A stretch of 5,398 bases of DNA, from contig DQGF01000201.1 in NCBI GenBank assembly GCA_003525045.1, forward strand, positions 1,928-7,325. Direction: 5' to 3'. Every line of letters starts with the position of its first letter. The first letter of the stretch is position 1. The position numbers were made by a program, and so were the translations under genes. Positions 5,388 through 5,398 of the stretch are shown here, piece by piece. The notes below the pieces were generated by a model, which was given only the letters and a program-made list of their open reading frames with translations, did not search any database and had not been told where the DNA came from. The stretch comes from Pseudomonas sp. Lineage in GTDB: Bacteria > Pseudomonadota > Gammaproteobacteria > Pseudomonadales > Pseudomonadaceae.

Positions 5388-5398
5388 CATTTTCCGCA
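5381..5398. repeat. Tandem 9-bp repeat at the window end
   Basis: TTTTCCGCA occurs twice without spacer (5381-5389, 5390-5398). The array may continue past the window. It overlaps the 3' part of the 16-bp repeat. Confidence 0.7.

Larger units (their letters stand above)
5210..5398. other. Right-hand non-coding stretch, no supported gene
   Basis: I see no convincing gene here. It holds a small hairpin CCAGC-AGCTGA-GCTGG (5249-5264), a dyad CGAGC-TTGCCC-GCTCG (5323-5338), and a minus-strand Shine-Dalgarno-like AGGAGGAGGTGA (complement of 5282-5293). The repeats above lie at its right end. Two minus-strand frames are open to the window edge, so the tail of a reverse gene cannot be excluded. Confidence 0.5.

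Overview
The window looks like chromosomal DNA of a fluorescent Pseudomonas. The main genes are GC-rich, with strong G/C preference at third codon positions. The first two genes resemble the mannitol/fructose utilisation genes mtlR and mtlZ of that genus. This assignment comes from reading the translated sequences; no database search was possible.

Layout, all convincing genes on the + strand: (1) 1-947, the 3' part of an AraC/XylS regulator of MtlR type, whose start lies before the window. (2) 1020-1931, a PfkB-family fructokinase (MtlZ-like) with its own ribosome binding site, 72 nt after the regulator. (3) 1932-2093, a gap with a tandem 11-bp repeat, a short dyad and an extended -10-like element. 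(4) 2094-2534, a small unrecognised protein with one N-terminal membrane anchor and a helical, probably periplasmic body. (5) 2535-2669, a gap with a promoter-like element lying inside an inverted repeat. (6) 2670-4898, a large five-helix membrane enzyme of the LTA synthase/phosphoglycerol transferase (sulfatase fold) family with an extra C-terminal domain, followed by two hairpin terminators in tandem. (7) 4960-5398, an AT-richer stretch with one possible small, very basic, tryptophan-rich protein (5042-5209). It ends in a motif that duplicates part of the terminator and resembles repeats found near REP-type transposases.

The first two genes plausibly work together: polyol dehydrogenation yields fructose, which the kinase phosphorylates under control of the AraC regulator. 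The membrane enzyme probably decorates a periplasmic or envelope polymer with phosphoglycerol or a similar group, and the anchored small protein may be an unrelated neighbour. I see no CRISPR array, tRNA, rRNA or intact transposon. The most unusual points are the start region of the membrane enzyme, its altered metal-site motif, its C-terminal extra domain, and the 459-bp-spaced 16-bp repeat around the AT-rich island. None of these proves a new system.
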